Shown here one piece after another: positions 1-7,302 of a stretch of DNA of 8,968 nucleotides (its first letter is position 1; the number at the start of each line of letters is the position of its first letter). The stretch spans positions 1 to 8,968 of the forward strand of contig WFTX01000085.1 of the NCBI GenBank assembly GCA_015485235.1, given 5' to 3'. The notes beneath the pieces were generated by a model. That model did not search any database. It had not been told where the DNA came from and worked only from the letters and a program-made list of their open reading frames with translations. A program made the position numbers and the translations under genes. This DNA comes from Nitrospirota bacterium (GTDB lineage: Bacteria; Nitrospirota; Thermodesulfovibrionia; Thermodesulfovibrionales; JdFR-85).

Positions 1-1345
1 CTTCAAATATCCCAGGGCTTGCCGTGCTGCCTGTAAGGGCCACACGCACGGGCTGTGCCACATGACGGAGTTTTGTCTGATGGCGCTCGACCACCTGATG
101 AAAGAGCTTTTCCAGGGACTCTTCCGTAAACTCTGACATGGCCTCGATCCCTTCCTTTATATCCTTAAGATAGGGAAGATACTTTTCTGAAAGAAACTTA
201 TTCCTCGCCTTCTCCTCAAACTCCACATCTTCGGTAAAGTAATACCTCATGCTCAGGGCGAGTTCACTCAGGGTTTTCGCCCTCTGCTTGTAGGACTCAA
301 CTGCCTTAGCAAGCCATGCCCTCTCCGGCATGGAATCTTCCTCCATAAGGTTCTCCTTTACCAGAAAAGGTATGGTCAGGTCAACGAGCCTCTCCGTAGG
401 GGTGTTCATTATATACTGGCTGTTGAGCCAGAGGAGTTTCTCAGGATTAAAGACGGCTGCCGTTCTGACCACCCCTTCGAGGGAGAATTTCTCTATCAGT
501 TCCTCCCTGGTAAAGATCTCCTGGTCTCCGTGGGACCAGCCAAGCCTGACCAGATAATTGATCAAAGCCTCGGGGAGATACCCCATATCCCGGTAAGCCT
601 GGACCGAAGTGGCGCCATGCCGTTTACTGAGCCGGGTCTTGTCAGGGCCGAGTATCATCGGGATATGGGCAAACCGGGGGATCTCAAAGCCGAGAGCCTG
701 ATAGATGTGAATCTGCTTGGGTGTGTTATTGAGGTGGTCATCTCCGCGGATTACATGGGTAATGCCCATCTCCACGTCATCCACAACAACCACAAAATTG
801 TAGGTAGGCGTGCCGTCCGAGCGCATTATGATAAGATCGTCAAGCTGTTCGTTCGGGTACGAGACCGGTCCCTTGATAAGGTCGTTGATGATGGTCTCAC
901 CGGCATCAGGCATCCTGAACCTCACAACGGGCTTCCTGTCAGCGGGTGGATTCTTGAGGTCAAGACAGCGGCGGTCGTATTTGATGATGCCCTTTCCCTC
1001 TTTCTTTAACTGCTGACGCCGCTCTTCCAGTTCCCCGTGAGTGCAGTAGCAGTAGTATGCCTTGCCCTCGTCAAGGAGCCTCTGGACATATCCGCGGTAT
1101 AGATCCATCCTCTCGGTCTGGCGGAAGGGCCCTTCATCCCAGTCAAGACCGAGCCATTTCATACCGTCTATGATGGCTTCTATATATTCTTCGGTGGAAC
1201 GGCTCCTGTCAGTATCCTCTATCCTGAGAACAAAAATACCTTTGTTATGTCTGGCAAAAAGCCAGTTGAAAAGTGCAGTCCTTGCACCTCCTATATGGAG
1301 ATAACCCGTCGGACTTGGCGCAAATCTTACCCTGACCTCAGACAC
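1..1345 (-). CDS. gltX: Glutamyl-tRNA synthetase, C-terminus cut by window edge
   Basis: Class I aminoacyl-tRNA synthetase that charges tRNA-Glu with glutamate in the cytoplasm. The gene starts with GTG at 1345 and reads open to the left edge, giving 448 residues; the family is usually somewhat longer, so only a short C-terminal piece is missing. Visible hallmarks are the N-terminal VRFAPSPTGYLHIGG (HIGH-type signature, residues 17-20), RIEDTDRS at 41-48, and RLSKRHG at 238-244, which is the KMSKS-type ATP loop. The rest is the helical anticodon-binding part, ending in a typical ALTGSTASPGIFE. A CxC pair (C99, C101) and C127 resemble the zinc-binding insert of some GluRS, but the expected histidine two residues after C127 is Asp. 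The GTG has a good ribosome binding site (AAAGGGG, 8 nt upstream). It lies 60 bp downstream of ribD on the same strand and could be co-transcribed. Whether it also mischarges tRNA-Gln cannot be judged here. Confidence 0.96.
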   Translation of the reverse strand, partial: MSEVRVRFAPSPTGYLHIGGARTALFNWLFARHNKGIFVLRIEDTDRSRSTEEYIEAIIDGMKWLGLDWDEGPFRQTERMDLYRGYVQRLLDEGKAYYCYCTHGELEERRQQLKKEGKGIIKYDRRCLDLKNPPADRKPVVRFRMPDAGETIINDLIKGPVSYPNEQLDDLIIMRSDGTPTYNFVVVVDDVEMGITHVIRGDDHLNNTPKQIHIYQALGFEIPRFAHIPMILGPDKTRLSKRHGATSVQAYRDMGYLPEALINYLVRLGWSHGDQEIFTREELIEKFSLEGVVRTAAVFNPEKLLWLNSQYIMNTPTERLVDLTIPFLVKENLMEEDSMPERAWLAKAVESYKQRAKTLSELALSMRYYFTEDVEFEEKARNKFLSEKYLPYLKDIKEGIEAMSEFTEESLEKLFHQVVERHQTKLRHVAQPVRVALTGSTASPGIFE

Positions 1346-1366
1346 TTTTTTTACCCCTTTCTATTT

Positions 1367-1398
1367 ACTTAATAACCCAATAAACTTAATAACCAATA
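1367..1398. repeat. Short imperfect direct repeat between ribD and gltX
   Basis: ACTTAATAACCCAATA at 1367-1382 is followed, with a 17-bp period, by ACTTAATAACCAATA at 1384-1398. The copies differ by one missing C. They fill most of the 60-bp gap between ribD and gltX. Two direct copies could be operator half-sites or simply slippage in AT-rich sequence; no known binding motif is recognised. Confidence 0.6.
1369..1396 (-). promoter_or_regulatory. Possible weak promoter for gltX
   Basis: On the minus strand, TTGGTT (1396-1391) and TATTAA (1374-1369) are separated by 16 bp and lie just upstream of the gltX ribosome binding site. The -35 matches consensus only in part and the area is AT-rich, so chance is a real possibility. 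gltX may instead be read through from ribD. Confidence 0.28.
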
Positions 1399-1405
1399 CA
1401 AGTTT

Positions 1406-2482
1406 TTATTTTACCACATACCCCTCAACCATTAAATCCTCACCAACCCGTCTTATACTCAAATCTCTCAGCCTGTAGGCATCTTCAAGTCTTTTACAGG
1501 CCCTGCCTCCAATTGCGGGTAAGGAGTCCCTCCCGCAGATTATCTTTGGCGCTATGAAGAAGACCACCTTGTCCACAATGCCGTCATGAAAGGCATGGGA
1601 TGAAAGGGATGCCCCGCCTTCTATCATCACCGATGTGATTTCCATCCTGCCAAGTTCCTTCATAAGCCATCGAAGATCGAGTTTGTTTCTGAAGAACAGG
1701 AATTCAAGTCCTTCCTTACGGAGCCTTTCAGCCTTTTTTCTCATTGCCTCATCTGTTACCATGACAGTTGAAAGCGGAGTATCAAGCACATGAAACCCGG
1801 CAGGTGTCTCAAGCCGTGGATCAATGACCACCCTGAGGGGATCTTTAGCTCCCTTGAGCCTTGCAGTGAGTCGGGGATTGTCGGCATTTACAGTACCTAT
1901 TGCGGTAAGGATTGCATCCGAGGCGGCACGCATCCGGTGTACGACCCTCCGGGCCTTCTCTCCGGTTATCCATTTAGACTCGCCTCCGGGGAGGGCGATC
2001 TTGCCATCGAGGGTCATGGCCACCTTGAGGGTGACAAAGGGCTCACCGGTGGTGATGTACTTTATGTATGCCTCGTTAAGCCTTTTCGCCCTCTCTTCCA
2101 GGACCCCCGATACCACCTCGATCCCAGCCTTTCTCAGTTCAGCAAAACCCCTTCCGGAGACCCGGGGGTTTGGGTCCTCCATTGCAACAACCACCTTTTT
2201 GACTCCTGATGCAATGATGGCCTTTGTACAGGGGGGGGTCCTCTTCCTGGTATGGCAACAGGGCTCAAGACTGACATACAAAGTGGCCCCCTCTGCCCTC
2301 TGGCCTGCCTCCTGCAGGACCAGCGCCTCTGCATGGGGTGTGCCCGGGGCACGGTGGTAGGCCTCGGCAATGACCCTGCCCCTCTTTACAAGCACCGCCC
2401 CTACTACCGGATTTGGACTTGTATGTCCCAGTGCCCGCCTGGCAAGCTGCAGCGTTCTATTGATCACTTTCTGATCATTCAT
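1406..2482 (-). CDS. ribD: Bifunctional riboflavin biosynthesis deaminase/reductase RibD
   Basis: Catalyses two consecutive cytoplasmic steps of riboflavin synthesis: deamination of the diaminopyrimidine ribosylamino phosphate, then NADPH-dependent reduction of the ribose side chain. The protein has 358 residues, normal for the fused enzyme. Residues 1-145 are the zinc deaminase domain: TSPNPVVGAV at 21-30, HAE at 50-52 (zinc His and catalytic Glu), and EPCCHTRKRTPPC at 73-85, supplying zinc cysteines C75 and C85. That loop is one residue longer than in the E. coli and B. subtilis enzymes as I remember them. Residues 146-358 are the DHFR-like reductase domain, with PFVTLKVAMTLDGKIA at 148-163, SKWITG at 169-174 and VMIEGGASL at 285-293. 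The ATG at 2482 is chosen over an in-frame TTG at 2500 because MNDQ..INRTLQLA matches the usual RibD N-terminus. Its ribosome binding site is weak. No other rib gene is adjacent. Confidence 0.95.
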   Translation of the reverse strand: MNDQKVINRTLQLARRALGHTSPNPVVGAVLVKRGRVIAEAYHRAPGTPHAEALVLQEAGQRAEGATLYVSLEPCCHTRKRTPPCTKAIIASGVKKVVVAMEDPNPRVSGRGFAELRKAGIEVVSGVLEERAKRLNEAYIKYITTGEPFVTLKVAMTLDGKIALPGGESKWITGEKARRVVHRMRAASDAILTAIGTVNADNPRLTARLKGAKDPLRVVIDPRLETPAGFHVLDTPLSTVMVTDEAMRKKAERLRKEGLEFLFFRNKLDLRWLMKELGRMEITSVMIEGGASLSSHAFHDGIVDKVVFFIAPKIICGRDSLPAIGGRACKRLEDAYRLRDLSIRRVGEDLMVEGYVVK

Positions 2483-2565
2483 GGCATATAATATTACCAA
2501 AACAGCCGGAAACTCTGCCGATCCGCCTTCCCTTAAATTAATTTTGGTAAATCCACCTTTTTTTC

Positions 2566-2594
2566 TTGATTTTCTTTATCTCTTCGTGTATAAT
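2566..2594 (+). promoter_or_regulatory. Sigma70-type promoter for rodZ
   Basis: TTGATT (2566-2571) and a perfect TATAAT (2589-2594) are separated by exactly 17 bp, in the AT-rich gap between the divergent ribD and rodZ genes. Transcription would start near 2601, leaving a leader of about 48 nt before the rodZ TTG. This is the best promoter match in the window. Confidence 0.72.
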
Positions 2595-2637
2595 TATTAT
2601 TGGCTTTTTCTTAAGTCGGGGAGGTAACAATTTTTTC

Positions 2638-2655
2638 ATGGGGGAGCATTGTTAG
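2638..2655 (+). other. Out-of-frame ATG mini-ORF overlapping rodZ start
   Basis: An ATG at 2638 begins the five-codon reading frame MGEHC and stops at TAG 2653-2655, overlapping the TTG used for rodZ at 2649 in another frame. A GGGGAGG (2618-2624) lies 13 nt upstream. It may be a coupling mini-ORF, or the real rodZ start shifted by a one-base indel in the run of five G at 2640-2644: a sixth G would give MGGALLGDYLKG in frame. Confidence 0.35.
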
Positions 2656-3374
2656 GAGACTATCTTAAGGGAAAACGCCAGGAATCCGGCCTGTCCCTGA
2701 AGCAACTCGCAGACAGGACAAAAATCCGCCTGGAATATCTCAAGGCCCTTGAATCCGGAGAATACGGAAGGATCCCCGGTGAGGTTTTTGTACGGGGCTA
2801 TATCAGAGAGTATCTCAGAAGTCTCTCCTTCGACCCGGCTGAAGCCCTCTCCCTCTATGATGAGGAAAAGCCTCCTCTTCCTGAACCTGAAGCCCCGGCC
2901 CAGTCCGGAAGCTGGACAGGACTTCATACAAAGACCAGAGGATACCTTGTCTCAGGCCTTATCATCCTGATTCTGATCCCTGTTGCAATCTTCGCTCTTC
3001 GTTTCTTTGAGAAACCCGACCAGCAGAGCGCTCTCAAGAGTACGGGCGTAAAAAGTGCAAGTCTTGAACGGGTAGTCAAGATGATTCCTGAGCCGATAAA
3101 GACAGCCGAGGCAGACTTTACAAACAAACACCTCCTTGAGATCAGGGCCGTCGAGGATTCCTGGGTCTTCCTCCAGATTGACGACAATATCAGTTACTCC
3201 ATGCTGCTGAGGCCCGGAGAGAGGCGGTCATGGACAGGAGAGAAGAAGTTCTACCTCAAGACGGGTAATGCAGGAGGGATCAGAATCACCTTTGACGGCC
3301 GGAATCTGGGAGCCCCGGGCAGGCGGGGGCGGATCGCAAAACTGACACTGCCTTCAACCCCTCCTGAGAAATAA
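2649..3374 (+). CDS. rodZ: RodZ-like cytoskeletal/cell-shape protein (HTH, one TM segment, DUF4115)
   Basis: RodZ family proteins link the MreB cytoskeleton to the inner membrane and the cell-wall elongation machinery. This 241-residue protein has the full layout. Residues 2-70 are a Cro/XRE-like helix-turn-helix (GDYLKGKRQESGLSLKQLAD..TKI..EYLKALE, then IPGEVFVRGYIREYLR). Residues 71-97 are a proline/charge-rich linker, and one transmembrane helix spans about 99-119 (GYLVSGLIILILIPVAIFALRFF region). A periplasmic linker then leads to a DUF4115 domain at about 160-236, seen in LLEIRAVEDSWVFLQIDD, LRPGERRSW and ITFDGRNLGAPGRRGR. The start is uncertain: TTG at 2649 is the only in-frame start after the TAA at 2625-2627, and its GGGGGAG sits only 2 nt upstream, unusually close. 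It is preceded by its own promoter and followed by a 104-bp gap, so it is likely a separate transcription unit. Confidence 0.9.
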   Translation: MLGDYLKGKRQESGLSLKQLADRTKIRLEYLKALESGEYGRIPGEVFVRGYIREYLRSLSFDPAEALSLYDEEKPPLPEPEAPAQSGSWTGLHTKTRGYLVSGLIILILIPVAIFALRFFEKPDQQSALKSTGVKSASLERVVKMIPEPIKTAEADFTNKHLLEIRAVEDSWVFLQIDDNISYSMLLRPGERRSWTGEKKFYLKTGNAGGIRITFDGRNLGAPGRRGRIAKLTLPSTPPEK

Positions 3375-3394
3375 TAGTATCCAGCTAACATTAG

Positions 3395-3423
3395 TTGCTC
3401 TGAAATACTCTTTTATCAATAAT
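3395..3423 (+). promoter_or_regulatory. Possible promoter for the nrdJ operon
   Basis: TTGCTC (3395-3400) and AATAAT (3418-3423), 17 bp apart, lie in the 104-bp gap upstream of nrdJ. The -10 has five of six consensus bases, the -35 only three. The gap is too short for a typical cobalamin riboswitch and I see no NrdR-box pair. No convincing terminator follows rodZ, so read-through is also possible. Confidence 0.35.
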
Positions 3424-3478
3424 ACAGACCCTCCCTGTAACCTTAAACAACATCAAACACCAAGGAGACACTTCAGAA

Positions 3479-5206
3479 GTGAAGGGACTTTCAAGAAATG
3501 CCCTGAAGGTATTAAAAGCACGGTATCTTCTCAGGAATGAAAAGGGTGAGGTTGTTGAGACCCCTGAAGAGATGTTCCGGAGGGTGTCGGCACATATTGC
3601 AGAGGCTGAAAGGGCATACGGAGAGTCACCAGAGAGATGGGGGGAGATGTTTTACAATCTCATGACGGGCCTCCGCTTTCTCCCGAATTCACCGGCACTG
3701 ATGAATGCAGGCCGGGATCTCGGACAGCTCGCCGCCTGTTTCGTCCTCCCCGTGAATGACTCCATGAAAGGGATCTTTGAAACACTCAAGAACGCCGCCC
3801 TGATCCTCCAGAGCGGTGGTGGAACGGGGTTCTCCTTTTCATCCCTCAGACCCAGGGCCGACACGGTGAAATCAACGGGTGGTATTGCCAGCGGACCTGT
3901 CTCCTTCATGAATATATACAACAAGGCAACGGAGGTGATAAAACAGGGTGGGGCAAGGAGGGGAGCCAACATGGGAATACTCCGTGTTGATCACCCGGAC
4001 ATAATGGATTTCATCAGGGCCAAGGAAGACCCCGGGGCCCTCACGAACTTCAACATCTCCGTAGCAGTCACCGACAGCTTCATGGAGGCACTGAAAAAGG
4101 ACCGCAAGATCCCCCTTGTCAACCCCAGAACCGGGAAAACAGCGGCAAGAATCAGGGCCAGGGAGATATTCGATGCCCTCGTTCATGCAGCCTGGAAGAC
4201 AGGCGATCCCGGGATCGTCTTCATAGACAGGATCAACCGTTCCAATCCCACCCCTCACATCGGAGATATTGAGAGCACCAACCCCTGCGGGGAGCAACCC
4301 CTCCTGCCCTATGAGGCCTGCGTGCTCGGTTCGATCAACCTATCGAGGTATGTGAAAAATCCTTATCCTTGCAGGGCGGGCAGGCCTGAAATAGATTTTA
4401 ATGCCCTTGGGATGGATGTGGAACTCGCTGTCAGGTTTCTGGACGATGCGATTGATGCCAACAGATACCCCCTGCCGGAGATAGAAAAGATGCACAGGGG
4501 GAACAGGAAGATAGGCCTTGGTGTGATGGGTTGGGCAGATTTTCTCGTGATGCTTGGTGTCCCATATGCATCAGAAGAGGCAATACAGGTTGCTGAAAGG
4601 GTAATGGGATTCATCCAGGAAAGGTCCCGGGCGGCATCGGCAGCACTTGCCAGAAAGAGGGGGGTTTTCCCCAATTTCAAAGGATCCATCTATGACAGGC
4701 CCGGAATGCCGGGTGTCAGGAATGCAACCACGACAACTATTGCACCAACGGGGACACTCTCCCTCATCGCCGGATGCTCTTCAGGGATCGAACCATATTA
4801 CGCCCTTGCATACAGGAGATTCATTCTTGATACCGAGTTCCTTGAGGTCAACCGGCTCTTCTTTCATGTTGCCAGAAGGGCCGGCTTCTACTCCGAGGTG
4901 CTCAGAGAGAGGGTGATAAAACAGGGGACACTTCGTGGTATCAGGGAAGTTCCCCGCAGGATAAGGCAGCTTTTCAGGACAGCCCTGGAGATACCACCTG
5001 AAACTCACGTTGACATGCAGGCTGCATTTCAACGGCATGTGGACAATGCGGTCTCCAAGACAGTAAATCTCCCCAGAAGTGCAACTCCCTCCAGGGTGGC
5101 AGAGGTCTTTCTTTATGCCTACGAGAAGGGCTGTAAGGGAGTGACCGTCTTCAGAACAGGCACAAGGAAAAAGGGAACCCTCATAAAATTGAAGGAGGTG
5201 GAGTAA
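3479..5206 (+). CDS. nrdJ: Class II (adenosylcobalamin-dependent) ribonucleotide reductase, short form
   Basis: Reduces ribonucleotides to deoxyribonucleotides using adenosylcobalamin as radical source, so it needs neither oxygen nor a separate radical subunit. All core catalytic parts are visible in 575 residues. C87 in LAACFVLPV and C281 in EACVLGS should be the redox pair. NPCGEQ at 268-273 carries the thiyl-radical C270 with N268 and E272; the C270-C281 spacing of 11 equals that of the Thermotoga NrdJ as I recall it. SGGGTGFSFS (112-121), the phosphate-binding PTGTLSLIAGCSSGIEP (423-439) and KTVNLP (527-532) are also present. There is no N-terminal ATP cone, so no overall-activity switch is expected. 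The usual C-terminal cysteine-rich tail that re-reduces the active site is absent: the last cysteine is C552 in GCKGVTVFR and the protein ends 23 residues later. The GTG start has AAGGAG 11 nt upstream. It heads a compact operon, and the next gene begins immediately after its stop. Confidence 0.95.
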   Translation: MKGLSRNALKVLKARYLLRNEKGEVVETPEEMFRRVSAHIAEAERAYGESPERWGEMFYNLMTGLRFLPNSPALMNAGRDLGQLAACFVLPVNDSMKGIFETLKNAALILQSGGGTGFSFSSLRPRADTVKSTGGIASGPVSFMNIYNKATEVIKQGGARRGANMGILRVDHPDIMDFIRAKEDPGALTNFNISVAVTDSFMEALKKDRKIPLVNPRTGKTAARIRAREIFDALVHAAWKTGDPGIVFIDRINRSNPTPHIGDIESTNPCGEQPLLPYEACVLGSINLSRYVKNPYPCRAGRPEIDFNALGMDVELAVRFLDDAIDANRYPLPEIEKMHRGNRKIGLGVMGWADFLVMLGVPYASEEAIQVAERVMGFIQERSRAASAALARKRGVFPNFKGSIYDRPGMPGVRNATTTTIAPTGTLSLIAGCSSGIEPYYALAYRRFILDTEFLEVNRLFFHVARRAGFYSEVLRERVIKQGTLRGIREVPRRIRQLFRTALEIPPETHVDMQAAFQRHVDNAVSKTVNLPRSATPSRVAEVFLYAYEKGCKGVTVFRTGTRKKGTLIKLKEVE

Positions 5207-6181
5207 ATGGGAAACAGGGCTCTGGTATTAAGCGGAGGGGGTGCCAAGGGCGCCTTCGAACTGGGTGTGGTGGATTATCTCGTTAACGATCTTGAGATCG
5301 TCTTTGAGGTCATTTGTGGAGTATCCACGGGGGCGCTGAATGCCTCCTTTCTCAGCCAGGGAAAGGGGCTCGACGGCCTCAGGGAGAGACTTGAGGAACT
5401 GAAAGATATCTGGTTCAGCATCACCTCTGACGATGATATCTACCATGACTCCCTGACATGGGACTTCCCCCGGATCGTCTCCCTGTACAACAACAAGCCA
5501 CTGAAGGAAAAGATAGAGACCCATATCAACCCCTCCCTTATCAGGGAGTCAGGGACGGAGTTCAGGATAGGGGTTGTATCCCTTAACAGCGGCGAGTATC
5601 TCTCCATTGACCAGTCCGCCACTGCACTCAAGCGGTTTATCCTTGCAAGCACTGCAATCCCCGTGCTTTTCAGCCCTGTAAAATACAGAGGGAACCTCTA
5701 TGTCGACGGAGGGGTCCGGAACATAACCCCTCTCCAGGATGCACTGAAGGCACTAAAGGGACTTCCCCGGAGGGAGACTCCAGATGATGTCTATCTCGTC
5801 CTTGCCTCTCCCATTGCAATCCGGCGGGTCCCCGCTTCTGAGACTGACAACATACTGGAGATCCTGAAGCGTTCCGTCGAGATACTCACGGCAGAGGTTT
5901 ACAGGGAAGACATTGAGCATGCCGTTGAGGTTAATGAATACATCAGCGGGATCGAACGGTTGCGCGAAAAGCTCTCCGGGCACCTTTCCCAGGAGGAGAT
6001 AGAGGAGATCCTGGATGAGGCCCGCCTCCCCTTTTCTAAAAAATCCCAGCGATATGTTAATATCTTCATGTTCGAGCCGGAAAAGGAATATCTCGGAAGC
6101 CTCGAATTCGATCCGGCAAAGATCAGAAAGGCCTTCAGAGAAGGCAGGGAAAAGGCCCGGGAAGTAATGAGCAGCCCCTGA
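5207..6181 (+). CDS. Patatin-like phospholipase (lipid acyl hydrolase)
   Basis: Patatin-family serine hydrolases cleave acyl groups from phospholipids or other lipids using a Ser-Asp dyad. The 324-residue protein shows the three diagnostic motifs in order. These are the oxyanion loop SGGGAKGAFELG at 9-20, the nucleophile elbow GVSTG at 38-42 (catalytic Ser40), and DGGVRNITP at 167-175 (catalytic Asp167). The C-terminal third (about 200-324) is charged and helical, with no domain I recognise. No signal peptide or clear membrane span is seen, so it is probably cytoplasmic or peripheral at the inner membrane. The ATG directly follows the nrdJ TAA with no gap, and its ribosome binding site (GGAGG at 5194-5198) lies inside the end of nrdJ, so the two genes are likely co-translated. 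It is followed 16 bp later by pdxJ. The substrate is unknown; the downstream acpS hints at a lipid context, but that is inference. Confidence 0.9.
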   Translation: MGNRALVLSGGGAKGAFELGVVDYLVNDLEIVFEVICGVSTGALNASFLSQGKGLDGLRERLEELKDIWFSITSDDDIYHDSLTWDFPRIVSLYNNKPLKEKIETHINPSLIRESGTEFRIGVVSLNSGEYLSIDQSATALKRFILASTAIPVLFSPVKYRGNLYVDGGVRNITPLQDALKALKGLPRRETPDDVYLVLASPIAIRRVPASETDNILEILKRSVEILTAEVYREDIEHAVEVNEYISGIERLREKLSGHLSQEEIEEILDEARLPFSKKSQRYVNIFMFEPEKEYLGSLEFDPAKIRKAFREGREKAREVMSSP

Positions 6182-6197
6182 TGAGGAGGATTCAAGA

Positions 6198-6911
6198 ATG
6201 ATACTTGGTGTAAATGTTGACCACGTAGCCACGGTCCGGCAGGCGAGGATGACCTTTGAACCTGACCCTGTAATGGCAGCCACACTTGCCATACTCGGCG
6301 GGGCGGACGGGATAACCGTCCATCTCCGCGAGGACAGGAGGCACATCCAGGACAGGGACCTCCGCCTCCTGAGGGAGTTCGTCCCCGTTGAACTGAACCT
6401 CGAGATGGCCGCAACCGATGAAATGATCAGAATCGCCTCTGAGGTAAAGCCTGACATGGTCACCCTTGTCCCCGAGAAAAGGGAAGAACTGACTACGGAG
6501 GGCGGGCTGAACCTGAGGGATCAGAAAGAACATCTCAAGTCTGCAGTCCAGAGGATAAGGGACCTGGGGATACCCGTCAGCCTTTTCATAAATCCCCATC
6601 CTGCTGATATAGATCTCTCCCGGGAAATCGGTGCAGACATGGTTGAGATCCATACCGGCATGTATGCAAATGCAAAGGGAAGGGAGCAGGAAACAGAACT
6701 GGAAAAAGTGAATGAGGCGGTAGCCTTGGCCGCCGATCAGGGCCTTGGTGTAAACGCCGGGCATGGCCTTACCTACTACAATGTAAAACCCATCGCTTCC
6801 AACAGGTCCATACGGGGGCTCTATATCGGGCACAGCATCATCTCAAGGTCTGTACTCGTGGGGATTGAAAGGGCTGTCCGTGAAATGAAGGCACTTATCG
6901 AAACTCCATGA
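6198..6911 (+). CDS. pdxJ: Pyridoxine 5'-phosphate synthase PdxJ
   Basis: Condenses 1-deoxyxylulose 5-phosphate with 3-amino-2-oxopropyl phosphate to form pyridoxine 5'-phosphate, the ring-closing step of the DXP-dependent vitamin B6 pathway. The protein is a 237-residue TIM barrel of normal length and strong conservation. It shows GVNVDHVATVRQAR at 4-17, ADGITVHLREDRRHI at 36-50 (H42 aligns with catalytic His45 of E. coli), NLEMA at 67-71 (E69 aligns with Glu72), VPEKREELTTEGGL at 91-104, EIHTG at 150-154, and VNAGHGLTY at 185-193 (H189 aligns with His193). The ATG has AGGAGG 8 nt upstream, and the stop overlaps the acpS start by 4 bp. The pdxJ-acpS pairing is a common bacterial arrangement. 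No pdxA is in the window. Confidence 0.97.
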   Translation: MILGVNVDHVATVRQARMTFEPDPVMAATLAILGGADGITVHLREDRRHIQDRDLRLLREFVPVELNLEMAATDEMIRIASEVKPDMVTLVPEKREELTTEGGLNLRDQKEHLKSAVQRIRDLGIPVSLFINPHPADIDLSREIGADMVEIHTGMYANAKGREQETELEKVNEAVALAADQGLGVNAGHGLTYYNVKPIASNRSIRGLYIGHSIISRSVLVGIERAVREMKALIETP

Positions 6912-7285
6912 TCCACGGCACCGGAATAGACATCTCCTCAACGAGCCGGATTGGGCGGGCACTGAAGAGATGGGGTCCCCGGCTTAAGGCGCGGGTCTTC
7001 ACTGAAGGAGAAAGGGCCTATTCAGACGCCCAGCCCCGGCCTGAACTCGCCTATGCGGCAAGGTTCTCAGCCAAGGAGTCCTTTATAAAGGCACTATCTC
7101 CCAGTGAGCCGGTCCGGCTCAGGGAGATAGAAGTGGTTCGCGAAAAGACAGGGGAACCATCAATCCGGCTTCACGGCCGGGCAGAGGAACTCTTCAGAGC
7201 CACTGTAGGAAACGGCAAGATACACCTCAGTCTCTCCCACGAGATGGACTACGCCGTGGCTGTTGTGATAATAGAGATACCTTGA
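6908..7285 (+). CDS. acpS: Holo-[acyl-carrier-protein] synthase AcpS
   Basis: Transfers the 4'-phosphopantetheine arm of coenzyme A to a serine of apo-ACP, making the carrier active for fatty acid synthesis. The 125-residue length fits the small trimeric AcpS group of phosphopantetheinyl transferases. GTGIDI at 4-9 supplies the magnesium ligand Asp8, and ARFSAKESFIKAL at 51-63 carries Glu57 and the lysines typical of the CoA-binding site. IHLSLSHEMDYAVAVVI at 105-121 is the conserved C-terminal motif. The segment after the AKE motif (SPSEPVRLREIEV) lacks the usual glycine-rich GTGI stretch, a modest variation. The ATG overlaps the pdxJ stop as ATGA and has only a weak ribosome binding site, so its translation is probably coupled to pdxJ. 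It is the last gene of the operon, followed by the inverted-repeat region. Confidence 0.95.
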   Translation: MIHGTGIDISSTSRIGRALKRWGPRLKARVFTEGERAYSDAQPRPELAYAARFSAKESFIKALSPSEPVRLREIEVVREKTGEPSIRLHGRAEELFRATVGNGKIHLSLSHEMDYAVAVVIIEIP

Positions 7286-7302
7286 AGGAACCATTGCATA
7301 AG

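Noticed and set aside
530..1009. Plus-strand ORF of 159 codons
   Set aside because: It is antisense to gltX, whose protein motifs are unmistakable on the other strand.
1824..2360. Plus-strand ORF of 178 codons
   Set aside because: It is antisense to ribD and shows no recognisable domain.
3384..3400. Weak stem-loop (AGC-AAC / GTT-GCT) after rodZ as a terminator
   Set aside because: Only six pairs with a bulge and no T-tract behind it.
3375..3478. Cobalamin riboswitch or NrdR boxes upstream of the B12-dependent reductase
   Set aside because: The gap is too short for a typical cobalamin riboswitch and I found no paired NrdR-type motif.
5753..6463. Minus-strand ORF of 236 codons
   Set aside because: It spans the ends of two well-supported plus-strand genes (the patatin gene and pdxJ), including their junction.
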